Shown: in pieces, positions 36,662 to 46,227 of the stretch
Position numbering within the stretch: position 1 is the first letter of the stretch
How the letters are laid out: each line of letters begins with the position of its first letter
Source of the DNA: Bradyrhizobium tropiciagri
GTDB lineage: Bacteria > Pseudomonadota > Alphaproteobacteria > Rhizobiales > Xanthobacteraceae
Assembly (NCBI RefSeq): GCF_018130545.1
Contig: NZ_JAFCKF010000010.1
Location: 62,001 to 126,000, forward strand
Reading direction: 5' to 3'
Length of the DNA stretch: 64,000 bases
The notes under the pieces: generated by a model
Told to the model about the DNA's origin: nothing
The model's database searches: none
Seen by the model: the letters and a program-made list of their open reading frames with translations, nothing else
Translations under genes and position numbers: made by a program

Positions 36662-37996
36662 TCAGGCGGACGCCGGCTGTGTCTTGGCGAGGCGGAAGCT
36701 CAGCGTGAACTGGGCACCGCCGGACGCCAGGTTCTCCACCCTGACCGTCGCATCGTGATCATCGACCACGCCGCGCACGATCGAGAGCCCGAGCCCTGCG
36801 CCATCGGTCCGATGGCGCAGGCGGTCGCCGCGCCAGAAGCGCTGGAAGATCAGGCCCTGCTCGGCGGGCGCAATCCCTGGCCCGCAGTCGCGCACCTGTA
36901 CCGAACCGTCCGCGTGCACCTCGACATCGACCGAGGTCTTGTCTGCGGTGTACTTGATGGCGTTCTCCGCCAGATTGAAGATCGCGCGTTGCAGCATCTC
37001 GGCATTGCCCTTGACCTGCACCGGACCGTCGGCGCCGCGCAGCGCGATGTCCTTGTGCTGCGCCAGCGCGTAAGGCGCGATCGAGCCGACCACCTCGGCA
37101 CAGACCGCACGCAGGTCGGCGGTCTCGCCGGGATCCAGCACCAGCGTATCGAGCTCGGCGATCTCCAGGAGTTGGCTGACGATGCGGCTCATGCTTTCGA
37201 TGTCGGCATGCAGCTCCTTGGTCCCCTTTGCCGCATCCAGCGTCTCGATCCGGGTCCTCAGGATCGCGAGCGGTGTGCGCAGCTGATGGGCGGCATCGGC
37301 CGTGAACTGGCGCTGCACGTGAAACCCTTCCTCCAGACGGTCGAAGGCCTGGTTGACGGCGGTCACCAGCGGCAGGATCTCGCTCGGAATCCCCTCCGTC
37401 GGAAGGCGGATATCGGTTCTGGCAGGTCCGATGCTCCTGGCCTCCTCCGAGGCCCGCAGCAGCGGCACGACCGCACGGCGGAAGATCAGGATGTCGGTCG
37501 CAAGCAGGATCAACAGGATCGGGATGGTGATCCAGCCGACCCGACGGAAGAAGTTGGAGACGATGTCGTCGATGATGACGTCGCGATGCGACAGATCCTC
37601 GGCGACCTGGATGCGCAGCGTCTGTCCGCCGAGCAGCTTGGTGGCGCTCGCACCGGAAATCCGGTCGGCCGCAACCGGCAACCGCGGCGGCCCACGATGC
37701 GACGAAAACAGCAGATGATCGTCCACATCGTAGATGTCGTAGCGGTAACGGCCATAGGCGTCCGAGTAGAGCCCCCTCAGGCTGTCCGGCAGGTTGAGCT
37801 GGACCTGGCCCGTCGAATCGACCGTGAGGTTCTGGCCGAGATCGGCGGCCTGATCGCGCATCGCCTCGCGATGCAGATGGTTGATCTCGGAATTCAGCAA
37901 CCACAACAGCAGCAACGGCAGAAAGATCGCGGCAACCGCGACCGCCACGATGTGCAGGAACACGATCCGCGAGGTCAGCGACGCGAAGCGGAACAC
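36662..37996 (-). CDS. Sensor histidine kinase (QseC/TctE-like)
   Basis: A 444-residue inner-membrane kinase: TM1 at residues 10-35, a periplasmic sensor region to about 160, TM2 at 155-175, HAMP, then HisKA with the phosphorylated His in FTADAAHQLRTPLAIL, N box NLAENAIKYT and ATP-binding DCGPGIAP and GAGLGLSIVRG. It lies 2 bases after the response regulator gene on the same strand. The pair is divergent from the RND efflux operon and probably controls it. Confidence 0.93.
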   Translation of the reverse strand: MFRFASLTSRIVFLHIVAVAVAAIFLPLLLLWLLNSEINHLHREAMRDQAADLGQNLTVDSTGQVQLNLPDSLRGLYSDAYGRYRYDIYDVDDHLLFSSHRGPPRLPVAADRISGASATKLLGGQTLRIQVAEDLSHRDVIIDDIVSNFFRRVGWITIPILLILLATDILIFRRAVVPLLRASEEARSIGPARTDIRLPTEGIPSEILPLVTAVNQAFDRLEEGFHVQRQFTADAAHQLRTPLAILRTRIETLDAAKGTKELHADIESMSRIVSQLLEIAELDTLVLDPGETADLRAVCAEVVGSIAPYALAQHKDIALRGADGPVQVKGNAEMLQRAIFNLAENAIKYTADKTSVDVEVHADGSVQVRDCGPGIAPAEQGLIFQRFWRGDRLRHRTDGAGLGLSIVRGVVDDHDATVRVENLASGGAQFTLSFRLAKTQPASA

Positions 37997-37998
37997 GC

Positions 37999-38673
37999 CT
38001 ACTTCTCCTCCGCCATCAGATAGCCCACGCCGCGAATGGTGTGGATGATGATCTTGGCACGGTGCTCGGCGAGCAGCTTGCGCAGGCGCGACACGTAGAC
38101 CTCGACCGCGTTGGAGGCGACCTCGCCCGACAGGCCGAAGATGTGATCCTCGACGTTTTTCTTCGGCACCACCCGCCCCTGCCGCCGCAACAGGATCTCC
38201 AGCACCGACGTCTCGCGCGCGGAGAATACGTGCGGCGCGCCATCGACGAACACCTGCTTGCTCTCGGTGTCGTAGATGAGATTGGCGAGCTTCAGCGAGG
38301 AGCCGAGCAGCTGGCCGGGCCGGCGCAGGATGGCTTCGAGCCGCGCCACCAGTTCTTCCAGCGCGAACGGCTTCGCCAGATAGTCGTCGGCGCCGCTGCG
38401 CAGGCCGTTGACGCGGTCCTGCAACCCGTTGCGCGCGGTCAGCACCAGCACCGGCAGCGGATCGTTTCGGCGACGAAGCTCCGACAGCACCGACAGGCCA
38501 TCGCCGTCGGGCAGGCTGAGATCGAGGATCATGGCAGCATAGCTGACGCTGCGCAGCGCATCACGCGCCTCGGCAACGCTGTTGACGATGTCGGACTCAT
38601 ATCCCGCCGCCATCAGCCCGCTGGCGAGCAGTCTCGAGAGTTCGACGTTGTCCTCGACGATCAGAAGGCGCAT
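37999..38673 (-). CDS. OmpR-family response regulator
   Basis: A 224-residue receiver plus winged-helix regulator: MRLLIVEDN with acidic pocket, phosphoacceptor Asp in MILDLSLPDGDG (residue about 51), Thr in LTARNG and Lys in LAKPFALEEL, then DNA-binding SARETSVLEILLRR...VEVYVSRLRKLL. The start at 38673 gives a normal receiver. It is the partner of the kinase that follows. Confidence 0.94.
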   Translation of the reverse strand: MRLLIVEDNVELSRLLASGLMAAGYESDIVNSVAEARDALRSVSYAAMILDLSLPDGDGLSVLSELRRRNDPLPVLVLTARNGLQDRVNGLRSGADDYLAKPFALEELVARLEAILRRPGQLLGSSLKLANLIYDTESKQVFVDGAPHVFSARETSVLEILLRRQGRVVPKKNVEDHIFGLSGEVASNAVEVYVSRLRKLLAEHRAKIIIHTIRGVGYLMAEEK

Positions 38674-39067
38674 CGCAGCAATCCTGTCTTCATTCCATCG
38701 GTCTTCTGTTTGCACACCCTGTCGCGATACGCCAGCGAGGCAACAAACTCCGCAACAGACCACGCGTTGGGCAAGCGCGATATGCAAACGACACGCATTT
38801 GAGCACACCGCCTGGAGTGCCGCTCATAGCGCTATGTTTTGGCTATCTGCGACCGCTCCGATCCCCACGCAAAATAGATAAACCGGCACCCACCGCAATC
38901 AAATTCGACGACCGGGCGGGTCATTGAACACGGCAAATGTAAGGCTGGCGTCAGCTAGCCCTGATAACAGTTTTCCCCGTTCTCTCCGAGAGATCGACGA
39001 AGGCCCAACATGCGGCAAGACCTCGTCTCTCGCGCGAGATTTTCAAGCAGAATTGGCCAGGCGGGCG
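38674..39067. promoter_or_regulatory. Divergent promoter region of two-component and RND efflux genes
   Basis: This 394-base gap separates the regulator (minus) from the efflux adaptor (plus). An imperfect palindrome GGCTGGCGTCAGCTAGCC lies at 38943-38960, a plausible but weak candidate for a regulator site. A TTG-initiated in-frame extension of the adaptor from 38924 exists but its codons do not look like protein. No RNA gene is seen. Confidence 0.4.
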
Positions 39068-40267
39068 ATGTCATTTCGAGTGAAGTATATGGGCTTTGCG
39101 GCGATGCCGATGCTGGCGATGGTGATCGCCGGCGCCTGGTTCGTGACGCGCACCGACGGCGTCGTGAGCGCGAAAGCCGCGCAGGAGACCGCACCGCAGG
39201 ACGTCAACGTCGAGCAGCAATACGTTGCCTTGAGCGACAAGCAAGCGGCCTCGATGAAGATCACGGCCGCCGATCAGCGCTCGTTTCGGACCCTGAAGAA
39301 CGCGGTCGGCTCGATCGACTTCAACCAGAACATGTTGGTGCAGGCCTTCACGCCGAATCCCGGCAGGATCGTCGATACGCCGCTCAACGTCGGCGACGAG
39401 GTCGCGAAGGGCGACCGGCTGTTCACGATCGACAGCCCCGATCTGCTGCAGGCGGAGTCGTCGCTGCTCGCCGCGGCCGGCGTGCTCGAACTGCAGACCA
39501 GGACGCTGGCGCGGGTCAAGCAGCTGTTGAAGACCGGCGGCGGTGCGCAGAAGGACGTCGACCAGGCGACATCGGATCAACAGACCGCCGAGGGCAACTA
39601 CAAGGCAGGGCGCGACGCAGTGCGCATCTTCGGCAAGAGCGACGCCGAGATCGACCGCATCGTCGCCGACCGCAAGGTCGATTCCATCCTGGTGGTGCCG
39701 AGCCCGATCTCAGGCCGGATCATCGCGCGCAATGCCGCGCCCGGTCTATACGTGCAGCCCGGCAATGCACCGGCGCCCTATTCGCTGGCCGACATCTCGA
39801 CGATGTGGATGGTCGCCAATGTGATCGAGACTGATGCCCCCGCCTACCGCATCGGCCAACCGGTCGAGGTCCAGGTCCCCGCCTATCCGAACGAGTTGTT
39901 CCGCGGCCGCGTGACGACGCTCGGCCTCAACATCGATCCGAATTCGCACCGTCAGCTGGTGCGTTCGGTGATCGACGATCCCCAGCACAAGCTGCGCGCC
40001 GGCATGCTGGCGAGCTTCACCATCGAAACCGAACCGCCGAAACTGTCGGTCAGCGTTCCCCTCGACGCCATCGTGCGCGAGGGTGACGGGACGATGACGG
40101 TTTGGGTCACGACGGACGGCCGCAGGTTCGACCGCCGTACGGTGAAGATCGGCATGGAGCAGGACGGCTGGCGACAAATCCTCGGCGGTCTCGAAGCCGG
40201 CGACAAGGTCGCTTCCACCGGCGCGATCTTCCTCAGCAACAAGTTCGCCAACGCGGCCACCGGTTAG
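39068..40267 (+). CDS. RND efflux periplasmic adaptor (CusB/CzcB-like)
   Basis: A 399-residue membrane fusion protein. It has one N-terminal membrane anchor (MGFAAMPMLAMVIAGAWFV), a barrel-sandwich hybrid split around a helical hairpin (NPGRIVDTPLNVGDEVAKGD...; VDSILVVPSPISGRIIARNA) and a beta-barrel. It links the inner-membrane pump with the outer-membrane channel. No His/Met-rich metal-binding N-terminus is seen, so the metal is not indicated. It is followed by the pump gene 45 bases on. Confidence 0.88.
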   Translation: MSFRVKYMGFAAMPMLAMVIAGAWFVTRTDGVVSAKAAQETAPQDVNVEQQYVALSDKQAASMKITAADQRSFRTLKNAVGSIDFNQNMLVQAFTPNPGRIVDTPLNVGDEVAKGDRLFTIDSPDLLQAESSLLAAAGVLELQTRTLARVKQLLKTGGGAQKDVDQATSDQQTAEGNYKAGRDAVRIFGKSDAEIDRIVADRKVDSILVVPSPISGRIIARNAAPGLYVQPGNAPAPYSLADISTMWMVANVIETDAPAYRIGQPVEVQVPAYPNELFRGRVTTLGLNIDPNSHRQLVRSVIDDPQHKLRAGMLASFTIETEPPKLSVSVPLDAIVREGDGTMTVWVTTDGRRFDRRTVKIGMEQDGWRQILGGLEAGDKVASTGAIFLSNKFANAATG

Positions 40268-40312
40268 CCGGTGCTCGCCGCGCCCTCGCCCGCTCAAGGG
40301 TAGTACAGTATC

Positions 40313-43300
40313 TTGATCAAGAGCCTCCTCCAGTTCGGTCTGACCCGAAGCGCCGTGATCGTGCTAGGCCTCGCCGTGTTCTGCGCCGCCGGATTCGCGG
40401 CATTCACCAAGCTGAACATCGAGGCCTATCCGAATCCGGCACCCGTCATCCTCGAGATCACGGCACAAGCCGCCGGCCTCTCCGCCGAGGAAATGGAGAA
40501 GTACTACACGATCCCGATGGAGGTCGGGCTGTACTCGACGCCGGGCGTGGTCAACATCCGATCGACCTCGTTCTACGGCCTGTCGTTCGTGCGGGTCACC
40601 TTCAAATACGGCGTCGACTATTATTTCGCGCTCTCGCAGGCCACCAACAACCTCACGCAGAACGTCCAGCTTCCCGGCAATCAGGTCCCGCAGATCCAGC
40701 AATCGAGCCTGGTCGGCGAGATCTATCGCTACCAGCTGGTCGGTCCGCCGAATTTCGGGCTGACCAATCTCCGGACCTTGCAGGACTATGTCGTCGCCCG
40801 CCGGCTGATGACGCTTCCGGGCGTGGTGCAGATCAATTCCTGGGGCGGCACCACCAAGCAATTCAACGTCGACGCCGATCTGGCCAAGCTCGAAGCCTAC
40901 AACATCACCGTGCCGCAGCTGATCAGCGCGCTCGGCAACGCCAACATCAATGTCGGCGGCCGCGAGATCGCGATCGGCCAGCAATCCGTCAACATTCGCG
41001 GCATCGGCCTGATCAATTCCGGCGGCGATGACGACGTCACCAAGGGCTACAGGGTCGCGGACATCGAGAATGTCGTCCTGACGCAATCCAACGGCCTGCC
41101 GATCCAGATCAAGGACGTCGCCAAGGTGTCGGTCGGCTATGTGCCGCGGCTCGGCATCGCCGGCAAGGACAAGGACGACGACGTCGCCGCGGCGATCGTC
41201 GTGATGGGACGCACGCAGCATACCAACGACATCGTGCCGAAAGTCGAGGAGGAAGTCGCCAAGATCAACAGCGATGGCACCCTGCCGCCCGGCGTCAAGG
41301 TGGTCCCCTATTACGATCGCACCTCGCTGGTCAGCGTGACGACCCATACGGTGCTGCACAATCTGATGTTCGGATGCCTGCTGGTGTTCGTGATCCAGTG
41401 GATCTTCCTCGGCGACCTCAGAAGCGCACTGATTGTCAGCGCCAACATCCCGTTCGCGCTGTTCTTCGCCATCATCATCCTGGTGCTGCAGGGCGAGGAC
41501 GCCAATCTGCTCTCGCTCGGCGCCGTCGACTTCGGAATCATCGTCGATTCCGCCGTCATCATGATGGAGAACATCTTCCGCAACTTCCAGTCTGCGCCTG
41601 AGAACCGGCTCCGTGTGCTGCAGAACCTCGCCGAGGGCTACTGGGGCGACGATCCCACGACGCGAAACGGCCGACCGACGCCGGGCTGGACCGAGCGGCT
41701 GCGCATGATCTTCGTCAGCGCATTGCAAGTCGACAAGGCGGTGTTCTTCACCGCGGCCATCACGGTCACCGCGTTCGTGCCGCTGTTCACCATGCAGGGC
41801 GTCGAAGGCCAGATCTTCGGACCGATGGCACGCACCTACGGCTATGCGCTCGCCGGCGCGCTGCTGGCGACGTTCACGGTGACGCCGGTGCTGGCCTCGC
41901 TGCTGCTGCCGAAGCACATCGAGGAGACCGAGACCGTCATCGTGCGCGCGCTGCGCAGGGCGTACACACCCGTGCTGCGCTGGTCGCTGACCCATCTGAG
42001 GGTCGCGGTCGCAGCCGGCATCATCTTCCTCGCGATCAGCGGCCTTGCCGCGAGCCGACTCGGCAGCGAATTCCTGCCCGCGCTCGAGGAAGGCAATTTC
42101 TGGATCCGCGCCTCGATGCCGCCGACCATGTCGCTCGAGGCCGGCACAGAACCGACCCGAAAGATGCGCGAAATCCTGTTGCGTCACCCCGAGATCATCA
42201 CGGTGGTGTCGCAACACGGTCGCCCCGACAATGGCAGCGACGCCTCGGCTTTCTCCAACGTCGAGCTGTTCGCACCGATCAAGCCGTTCGACCAGTGGCC
42301 GCCGGGCCTGACGAAGGAGAAGCTGACCGAGGAGCTGCAGAAGGAGTTCGACGAAGAACTGCCCGGCGTCACCTTCAACTTCTCGCAATACATCCAGGAC
42401 AACGTCGAAGAGGCGCTGTCGGGCGTCAAGGGCGCGAACTCGGTCAAGATCATCGGCCCGAACCTCGCCGTGCTCGAACAGCTCGCGACCAAGGCCGCGG
42501 ACGAGATGGCCAAGATCCGCGGCATCGCCGATCTCGGCATCTTCCATCTGGTCGGGCAACCCAACCTCAACATCAAGGTGAACCGCGAGAAGGCCGCGCG
42601 CTACGGCCTCAACTCCGGCGACGTCACCACCGTGGTGCAGGCCGCGCTCGGCGGCACCAGCGCGACGACGGTGCTCGAGGGCGACCGGCAGTTCGGCGTG
42701 GTGGTGCGGCTCGATCCGAAATTCCGCCAGAGCATCGACGAGGTGCGCGAGATCAAGGTGGCCTACCAGACGCCGTCGGGCACCAATGCCTATATCCCGT
42801 TGAGCGAGCTCGCCGACATCTCGCTCGATACCGGCGCCTCGTTCATCTATCGCGAGCGCAGCCAGCGCTATATCCCGATCAAGTTCAGCGTGCGCGGCCG
42901 CGATCTCGGCAGCACGGTGGCGGAGGCGCAGACGCGCGTCGCCGAGGCCGTGCAGCTTCCGACCGGCTACCGGATGATCTGGTCCGGCGAATTCGACAAC
43001 CTCGAAGCCGCCAAGGCGCGGCTGATGATCGTGGTGCCGGTGACGCTGCTGCTGATCTTCGTGCTGCTCTACAGCCTGTTCAACTCGCTGCGCGACAGCC
43101 TGCTGGCGCTGGCAGGCATTCCCTTTGCGGTCGGCGGCGGCCTGATCGCGCTGTATCTCGCCGGGCTCGATTTCTCGATCTCGGCCGCGATCGGCTTCAT
43201 CTCGCTGTTCGGCGTCGCGGTCATGGACGGCATCCTCAACATCACCTATTTCCGTGAATTGCGGGCCTCGGGCATGAACATCGCGGAGGCCGTGTTCAAC

Positions 43301-43573
43301 GGCGCCGAGCAGCGGATGCGGCCGATGCTGATGACCGCGCTCTCCGCCGGCGTCGGCCTGTTTCCGGCCGCGCTGTCGCACGGCATCGGCAGCCAGGTGC
43401 AGCGGCCGCTCGCGACCGTGGTGGTCGGCGGCATGTTCATCGGCCCGCTGCTGCTCTTGATCGTGGCGCCCGCCTTGCGCAAGATATTCCTGTCGGGAGC
43501 GAGAGACGAAGTGCCGAGCCAGGACGGCGCGCCCGAAGCACCGCCCGGTGCGGCGCATGAGGGGGGCGGCTGA
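40313..43573 (+). CDS. Heavy-metal-type RND efflux pump (CusA/CzcA family)
   Basis: A 1086-residue inner-membrane antiporter with twelve helices and two large periplasmic loops. Helix 4 carries GAVDFGIIVDSAVIMMENIF with the Asp-Asp-Glu pattern characteristic of HME-RND proton relays. A conserved FGVAVMDGILNITYFREL stretch follows in helix 11. The start is TTG at 40313 because the first membrane helix (LLQFGLTRSAVIVLGLAVF) begins there and no ATG precedes it. It probably exports a divalent or monovalent metal with the adaptor and channel. Confidence 0.93.
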   Translation: MIKSLLQFGLTRSAVIVLGLAVFCAAGFAAFTKLNIEAYPNPAPVILEITAQAAGLSAEEMEKYYTIPMEVGLYSTPGVVNIRSTSFYGLSFVRVTFKYGVDYYFALSQATNNLTQNVQLPGNQVPQIQQSSLVGEIYRYQLVGPPNFGLTNLRTLQDYVVARRLMTLPGVVQINSWGGTTKQFNVDADLAKLEAYNITVPQLISALGNANINVGGREIAIGQQSVNIRGIGLINSGGDDDVTKGYRVADIENVVLTQSNGLPIQIKDVAKVSVGYVPRLGIAGKDKDDDVAAAIVVMGRTQHTNDIVPKVEEEVAKINSDGTLPPGVKVVPYYDRTSLVSVTTHTVLHNLMFGCLLVFVIQWIFLGDLRSALIVSANIPFALFFAIIILVLQGEDANLLSLGAVDFGIIVDSAVIMMENIFRNFQSAPENRLRVLQNLAEGYWGDDPTTRNGRPTPGWTERLRMIFVSALQVDKAVFFTAAITVTAFVPLFTMQGVEGQIFGPMARTYGYALAGALLATFTVTPVLASLLLPKHIEETETVIVRALRRAYTPVLRWSLTHLRVAVAAGIIFLAISGLAASRLGSEFLPALEEGNFWIRASMPPTMSLEAGTEPTRKMREILLRHPEIITVVSQHGRPDNGSDASAFSNVELFAPIKPFDQWPPGLTKEKLTEELQKEFDEELPGVTFNFSQYIQDNVEEALSGVKGANSVKIIGPNLAVLEQLATKAADEMAKIRGIADLGIFHLVGQPNLNIKVNREKAARYGLNSGDVTTVVQAALGGTSATTVLEGDRQFGVVVRLDPKFRQSIDEVREIKVAYQTPSGTNAYIPLSELADISLDTGASFIYRERSQRYIPIKFSVRGRDLGSTVAEAQTRVAEAVQLPTGYRMIWSGEFDNLEAAKARLMIVVPVTLLLIFVLLYSLFNSLRDSLLALAGIPFAVGGGLIALYLAGLDFSISAAIGFISLFGVAVMDGILNITYFRELRASGMNIAEAVFNGAEQRMRPMLMTALSAGVGLFPAALSHGIGSQVQRPLATVVVGGMFIGPLLLLIVAPALRKIFLSGARDEVPSQDGAPEAPPGAAHEGGG

Positions 43574-45168
43574 TGTCCGGAACCGCCGCAAGGATCGTGG
43601 CCGCACTCGCGCGCAGCACGAGGCGCGCGCTGCGTCCTGCGCTCGGCGCGGGCGCCGCCGGGCTGCTGCTGTCGAGCTGCGCCGTCGGCCCGAATTTCAC
43701 GCCGCCGCCCGCCCCGGACGTCGATCGCTACACCCCGGAGAAGCTCGCTTCCCCCAGCGCGAATGCCGGGGGCCCCAGCGTGCCGAGCCAGCATTTCGTC
43801 AGCGGAGAGGACGTATCCCTGCGCTGGTGGTCGGCATTTCGCTCGAAGCCGCTCGACGAGTTGATCAAGATGTCGGTCGAGCACAACCCGTCGCTGCAAG
43901 CGGCCGAAGCGTCGATCAAGATCGCGCAGTACAACGCGCTGGCCCAGCGTGGGCTCTTCTTCCCGCAGATCGGCGCAAACTACACGCCCTCCCAACAGCA
44001 GATTTCCGGCGCGTCGCCTTCCGGCCCGGGCGGCCAGTCTCCTTCGGTGTTCTCGCTTCACACCGCGCAACTGAACGTCAGTTTCGTGCCGGATATCTGG
44101 GGCCAGAACATTCGCCAGGTCGAGAGCCTCGACGCGCTCTCCGAGCAGCAATTGTTCCAGCTGGAGGCGGCCTACCTCACGCTGACCGCCAACGTCGTCA
44201 CCGCAGCGATCCAGGAAGCATCGCTTCGCGGCCAGATTGCCGCGATCCAACGCGTCGTGAAGATCGAACGCGGCATCCTGGATATCGTGAAGAACCAGTT
44301 CAACGCCGGCGGCGCCGCCCAGGTCGACGTGCTGGGGCAGGAGGCCGCGCTGGCCCAGTCCGAGCAATTGCTGCCGCCGTTGGAAAAGCAGCTCGCCATT
44401 CAGCGCGATTTGCTGACTTCGCTGGCCGGGCAATTCTCCGCGGACGAAATCCTGCAAAAGTTCACCCTCGACCGGCTGGCGCTGCCGGCAAACCTGCCGG
44501 TGAGCGTGCCGAGCAAGATGATACGCCAGCGTCCGGACGTCAGGGCCGCGGAGGCGTTGCTGCATTCGGCGAACGCCCTGGTCGGCGTCTCGATCGCGGC
44601 GCGGTTGCCCAACATCACGATCACCGGAAATGCCGGAGCCGCGGGCTTCAGCCTCGCCGAACTGTTCACGCCGGGCACCAGCTTCTACGTGATCGCGGCC
44701 AGTGCGACCCAGCCGCTGTTCGATGGCCTGACGCTTTACCACAAGCAGAAGGCCGCGGAGGCCGCGGTGGACCAGGCGGACGCGCTCTATCGCCAGGCCG
44801 TCGTCACCGCGATGCAGAACGTCGCTGACGCCCTGCGCAGCCTGCAGGCCGACTCGCGCGCCCTGCAGGCCGCGGTCAAGGCCGAGCTCGCTGCGAAGGC
44901 CAGCCTCGACATCATTCAGAAGCAGCTCTCGCTCGGACAGGTCAGTCAGGTGGTCGTGCTCAATGCCCAGCAAGTCTATCTGACGGCTGCGGTGGTCCGC
45001 GTTCAGGCCCAGGCGACGCGCCTCTCGGACAGCGCGGCCCTCTTCATGGCGCTTGGCGGCGGTTGGCCGACGAACTGCCCATCCAACGACTGGCGCAAAT
45101 GTGTCCTGGAGGACGTGCCCGCAACCGCTCCACAGCGCGTCAGCGAAAACACGACCCCTGCCCGCTGA
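43573..45168 (+). CDS. Outer-membrane efflux lipoprotein (NodT/CusC-like)
   Basis: A 531-residue TolC-type channel subunit with lipobox LLLSSCAVGPNFTPP (Cys about 36). It has two OEP repeats of long helices (e.g. AYLTLTANVVTAAIQEASLRG and AVVTAMQNVADALRSLQADSRAL). Its ATG overlaps the pump stop codon by one base (TGATG), so translation is coupled. It completes the tripartite system adaptor-pump-channel. Confidence 0.93.
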   Translation: MSGTAARIVAALARSTRRALRPALGAGAAGLLLSSCAVGPNFTPPPAPDVDRYTPEKLASPSANAGGPSVPSQHFVSGEDVSLRWWSAFRSKPLDELIKMSVEHNPSLQAAEASIKIAQYNALAQRGLFFPQIGANYTPSQQQISGASPSGPGGQSPSVFSLHTAQLNVSFVPDIWGQNIRQVESLDALSEQQLFQLEAAYLTLTANVVTAAIQEASLRGQIAAIQRVVKIERGILDIVKNQFNAGGAAQVDVLGQEAALAQSEQLLPPLEKQLAIQRDLLTSLAGQFSADEILQKFTLDRLALPANLPVSVPSKMIRQRPDVRAAEALLHSANALVGVSIAARLPNITITGNAGAAGFSLAELFTPGTSFYVIAASATQPLFDGLTLYHKQKAAEAAVDQADALYRQAVVTAMQNVADALRSLQADSRALQAAVKAELAAKASLDIIQKQLSLGQVSQVVVLNAQQVYLTAAVVRVQAQATRLSDSAALFMALGGGWPTNCPSNDWRKCVLEDVPATAPQRVSENTTPAR

Positions 45169-45207
45169 CAAGCGCCGCACAGGGTCACCAACCGGAGGAG
45201 CCGACCT

Positions 45208-45411
45208 ATGAAAAAACTGCTCGTCCCAGCGGCAATCCTGGTTGCGATCTGGGCGGGAGCCGCCGCCGCGCAAAGCGCGGTCGGGGGCCCGAAAAAGCCA
45301 AGCAATCTGGGCGGCCCCACCGTCCAGAAGAACCCGGTGGTCCGCACAACGCAGAGCGGCGTAACGCCGCCACCCCCTGCACCGCCGCCAAAGCCGCTGC
45401 GAAAGAAATAG
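45208..45411 (+). CDS. Small secreted proline-rich protein
   Basis: A 67-residue protein with a signal peptide (MKKLLVPAAILVAIWAGAAAAQ) and a mature part rich in Pro, Gly and Lys (PPPPAPPPKPLRKK). It has a CGGAGGAGC ribosome binding site. It lies 39 bases after the channel gene and may belong to the efflux transcript. The function is unknown. Confidence 0.65.
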   Translation: MKKLLVPAAILVAIWAGAAAAQSAVGGPKKPSNLGGPTVQKNPVVRTTQSGVTPPPPAPPPKPLRKK

Positions 45412-45474
45412 CGGCACGCTTCCGCAATTGAGTAGGCTTTCGGGATTCACGCTGATGGACTCGACGAGGCAAAT

Positions 45475-45807
45475 ATGAAATGCACCACGCGTCTGTTGGT
45501 CGTCGCTGCGGCCGTTGCCATGACGGCATCGGAGGTCTGCGCCGCACCCGTCGACGTCGCACGGCTGCCGCCGCAACACACCGCAGGCGTCGTTCGGGTT
45601 CGGCTCGCCTGTGACCAGAACTGCCATTGCTGGCAAACGCTCTACCGGGAGCGAAGCCATCGCCGGACCATCGACGATCCCGAGCGCCAGGATCCGAATT
45701 TTTGCCCAGGCGGCGGGCACTACAACGGCCATTACCGCGCCGGGCCCGGCACCGGATTGAGCTTCGATAGCCGCCTTCCCGTGCGCTCATTGCCGTTTCC
45801 GTTCTGA
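45475..45807 (+). CDS. Small secreted Cys-containing protein
   Basis: A 110-residue protein with signal peptide (MKCTTRLLVVAAAVAMTASE, cleavage near CAA-PV). The mature part has CDQNCHCW and FCPGGGHYNGHY, a spacing of Cys and His that could bind a metal. The rest has no known domain. It follows the proline-rich gene on the same strand, 63 bases on. Confidence 0.65.
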   Translation: MKCTTRLLVVAAAVAMTASEVCAAPVDVARLPPQHTAGVVRVRLACDQNCHCWQTLYRERSHRRTIDDPERQDPNFCPGGGHYNGHYRAGPGTGLSFDSRLPVRSLPFPF

Positions 45808-45824
45808 TCAACGAGGCCGTGCGA

Positions 45825-46178
45825 ATGCCAGCCACCCGGTACCGCGGACCAGCCCCCTGCGAAGCAAGGACGCTCATACAACGCGCCGGCCTGGGTGTTG
45901 CGCTATTGCTGGCGGTCGCTTGTTTGGGCGCGCCGTCGAACGCCCAAGCCTCGCCCGCCAACCCCGATCATTGCGCAGTGAGGGTTCTGCATTCAGAAGA
46001 GTTGCCTTACGCGCCGATGGGATACTGGCTTGTCAAAGTGACCCTGGAGGTCACTCCATCGCGCGGACCACAATCTGTCAAAACACTGCTGCACGAGATC
46101 CCGTGGCAGAAATCGCCGCCCAGACGGGGCGACACATACCGCCTCAGGTGCAGCTCGACAGGCGAACTCGTCGACTGA
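45825..46178 (+). CDS. Secreted hypothetical protein
   Basis: About 117 residues. A hydrophobic segment (GLGVALLLAVACLGAPSNAQA) at residues 23-43 acts as a signal peptide or anchor. The mature part (HCAVRVLHSEELPYAPMGYWLVKVTLEVTP...TYRLRCSS) has two Cys. I recognise no family. An alternative GTG start lies at 45819. Third of a row of small secreted proteins after the RND operon. Confidence 0.55.
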   Translation: MPATRYRGPAPCEARTLIQRAGLGVALLLAVACLGAPSNAQASPANPDHCAVRVLHSEELPYAPMGYWLVKVTLEVTPSRGPQSVKTLLHEIPWQKSPPRRGDTYRLRCSSTGELVD

Positions 46179-46227
46179 CCGCGCAGATCCACCGCACAGC
46201 CCGGCTGACGCCCACCAGCGACGGCAC

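Noticed and set aside
38924-39067. Extended TTG start of the RND adaptor
   Set aside because: The extension lacks a signal-like or conserved sequence and places the membrane anchor too far from the N-terminus.
40364-43606. Very long open frame antisense to the RND pump, and similar ones opposite cimA (9537-11558) and nadE (15095-17890)
   Set aside because: These are shadows of high-GC genes in the opposite strand; their translations are Arg/Asp/His-rich low-complexity and the sense genes have clear family motifs.
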